Source: Cristatella mucedo (Eukaryota > Bryozoa > Phylactolaemata > Cristatellidae). From it: a stretch of DNA of 64,000 nucleotides. The notes below the pieces were generated by a model, which saw only the letters and a program-made list of their open reading frames with translations, was not told the origin of the DNA and searched no databases. Shown in pieces: positions 62,520-64,000 of the stretch (position 1 is the first letter of the stretch; each line of letters opens with the position of its first letter). Both the position numbers and the translations under genes were made by a program. The stretch lies in contig WPIO01000152.1 of NCBI GenBank assembly GCA_009760855.2, positions 639,501-703,500 of the forward strand, in the 5' to 3' direction.

Positions 62520-63080
62520 TAGGATGCTTGTATAGCACATTGAGAAAACCTAAGCTCTCTGTGTTCAGGCGGTTCACAGATCATTGCAAGTGAATCAATA
62601 CCTCAAGAGTTGGTGACATGCACGGTATCAAGCATGCAAAGCAAACGAGTATCCTGCGTACGGCAGCATGATAATGCAGACAGAGACAGTCAGCGTAACC
62701 AGGTAGTAAGACCCTAGACCTAGTAATATTCACTTACTCATGCACAGGCACGCGCGCAAAGCGCAGTGGAACACAAAAGACACGTTCACTGACGCAAAAT
62801 GAAAGCTGACCGGAATAGACGCGTCTTGAGTTGACACGCTAAAAGCTAAAAAGTCATTGCTGGTGGTAATTGTAGCCGGAGGCGAATTACAGACTTCCGG
62901 CGCATACGAGCTGAAGGCTCGATCATCGGATGATTGCGTTTTAGTGCATGGGACGGCAGGATTACGAGATGCTGAGAAGCGGGCGGTGTGAGAGCACCTT
63001 GAAGGAACAAGAATATCGTAAGGGTAGTCTTGTGCAAGTGATTGAAGTGGCTCGTAAGCCAAATAGAGGACTTTAAATTA
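62520..63080 (-). pseudogene. Diverged LINE 3' end with ORF terminus
   Basis: Minus-strand sequence gives DRAFSSYAPEVCNSPPATIT near 62870-62930, the same C-terminal motif as in the 17971-18835 copy (DRAFSSYAPKAWSSLP) but from a different subfamily. A tail-like AGCACATTGAGAAAACC block follows near 62535. An upstream SYDILVP-like stretch (YPYDILVPSRCSHTARF) matches the PARSLRSS-type region. Stops and frame changes mark it as dead. Confidence 0.65.
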
Positions 63081-64000
63081 GGTTAAATGCTCAATACCAA
63101 AATCCAATGATCGTACGTAAGATTGCATTGAAAAAACTTCGATATGCTTAGATGAGCGTACGTTAGAGAAGTTGGTCAGTGCATTTGTGAGTGCATCCTC
63201 TAGACTCAAGTCACTCGATCCTTTCAGGTTCTTCTCGCCTATGCATGAAGACGCTTTCATATGACGCAAGGCGTGACAGCCAGGGCTTGCCTGCCGTAAC
63301 AAATGTGGTCTACGTCAATTGATTAGAATAGGATATTTCGCCAAGTATTTAGCAGAGACAACGACTGAATATCGGCTTACCAAACAGCGGCCGGTTAAAT
63401 AATACCTTGCATATACCAACCTACAAGATTTACTTGATAAAACGATTGCTTGGGTTCAGACGCGAAGTCTAATGTTTGTGTATGCTTGCTTGTCAAGTGC
63501 AGACGAAAGACAGAAGACTTTCATTGGATTAGTCAGTCGGTGTCCTTACAGAGCCTAGTGGGTGGTTAGATGAACAATGTCGTCAGTCGTAACTCGTATG
63601 CGGCCACGAGCAGTTTCTCGGCAGCTGACCGTGCTCAAAGAGTCGCCGTTTCAATCGCCGCTACCATTATACCGCGAAAGTGGGTGATGGCTGTAGCTAA
63701 TGTCAAGAAAGGTTAGCATGTCAGCAGAAAAAAGGTACCAATTTAGATTCGCTTGCGATCTTCAGACTTTTTGTAAGCAGAAGACTTTTTGTAAGCAGAG
63801 AGGGCGCTCCGGATACTGAGCAGCAAAGCACTTGCCGAACGCGTGCCGCTTGCCGAACGTCTCTGCTTGAAGCGAGGGATTAGCTCCAGCCAAATCCGAT
63901 TCCAAATAAAATCTGTAAAGTCACCGTTACAACTGCATTTTCATGGCCAGCCTACCTGTCCGTGACTGCATCGCATGCACGCGCAGGTTCGCAGGCAGGC
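63081..64000. other. Window end, nothing recognised
   Basis: A minus-strand frame of 74 codons at 63078-63302 is not recognisable. A short tandem CAGACTTTTTGTAAGCAGA-type duplication lies near 63764-63798. Confidence 0.35.

Overview
This window is animal nuclear DNA. It has split genes with GT-AG introns of up to 4.9 kb, tRNA-derived SINEs, degenerate non-LTR retrotransposons, a Tc1-like transposon relic, many microsatellites and several CpG-rich islands. I see no bacterial or organellar genes, no tRNA or rRNA gene and no CRISPR array. An invertebrate is likely from the repeat types (CR1/L2-like LINEs with (ATT)n tails, an RLE-type LINE), but I cannot name the phylum.

Layout. About 1-3.3 kb is intergenic, with two oppositely oriented LINE tails and one SINE. 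From 3348 to 22747 (+ strand) lies one complete gene, the catalytic subunit of eukaryotic tRNA-guanine (queuine) transglycosylase, QTRT1. Its seven exons join in phase into a 399-residue protein with all the active-site and zinc ligands. Its introns hold LINE fragments, SINEs, a dead Tc1-like transposase, fold-back repeats and a telomere-like CCCTAAA stretch. From 22.7 to 33 kb there is a candidate poly(A) signal, LINE fragments, a CpG island with a near-perfect hairpin, and a 2.7 kb decayed RLE-type (R2/R4/NeSL-like) retrotransposon on the minus strand.

33.0-44.3 kb is dominated by two tandem arrays: about 0.84 kb of a 13-bp unit, then about 8.8 kb of a CpG-dense 23-bp unit. The large array has no stop codon in any forward frame, which yields two overlapping open frames of nearly 9 kb; I regard these as a by-product of the repeat rather than genes. 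Next to it is a partly duplicated AT-rich block.

46-62 kb is GC-rich. Here I assemble a candidate gene that I do not recognise: a signal-peptide-like first exon (47126-47231), a long Ser/Ala/Thr/Gly-rich exon ending at a consensus donor (to 56618), and an exon with a transmembrane segment and cytoplasmic tail (57612-58192). The second and third exons join in the same phase. Together they would form a mucin-like single-pass type I membrane protein. The link between the first exon and the rest is inferred and the phase does not match at the best acceptor, so an exon may be missing. An unexplained 249-codon minus-strand frame (59330-60079) and further SINE and LINE copies fill the rest.

Only QTRT1 can be given a pathway (queuosine formation at tRNA position 34). 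The candidate membrane protein has no evident functional link to it.
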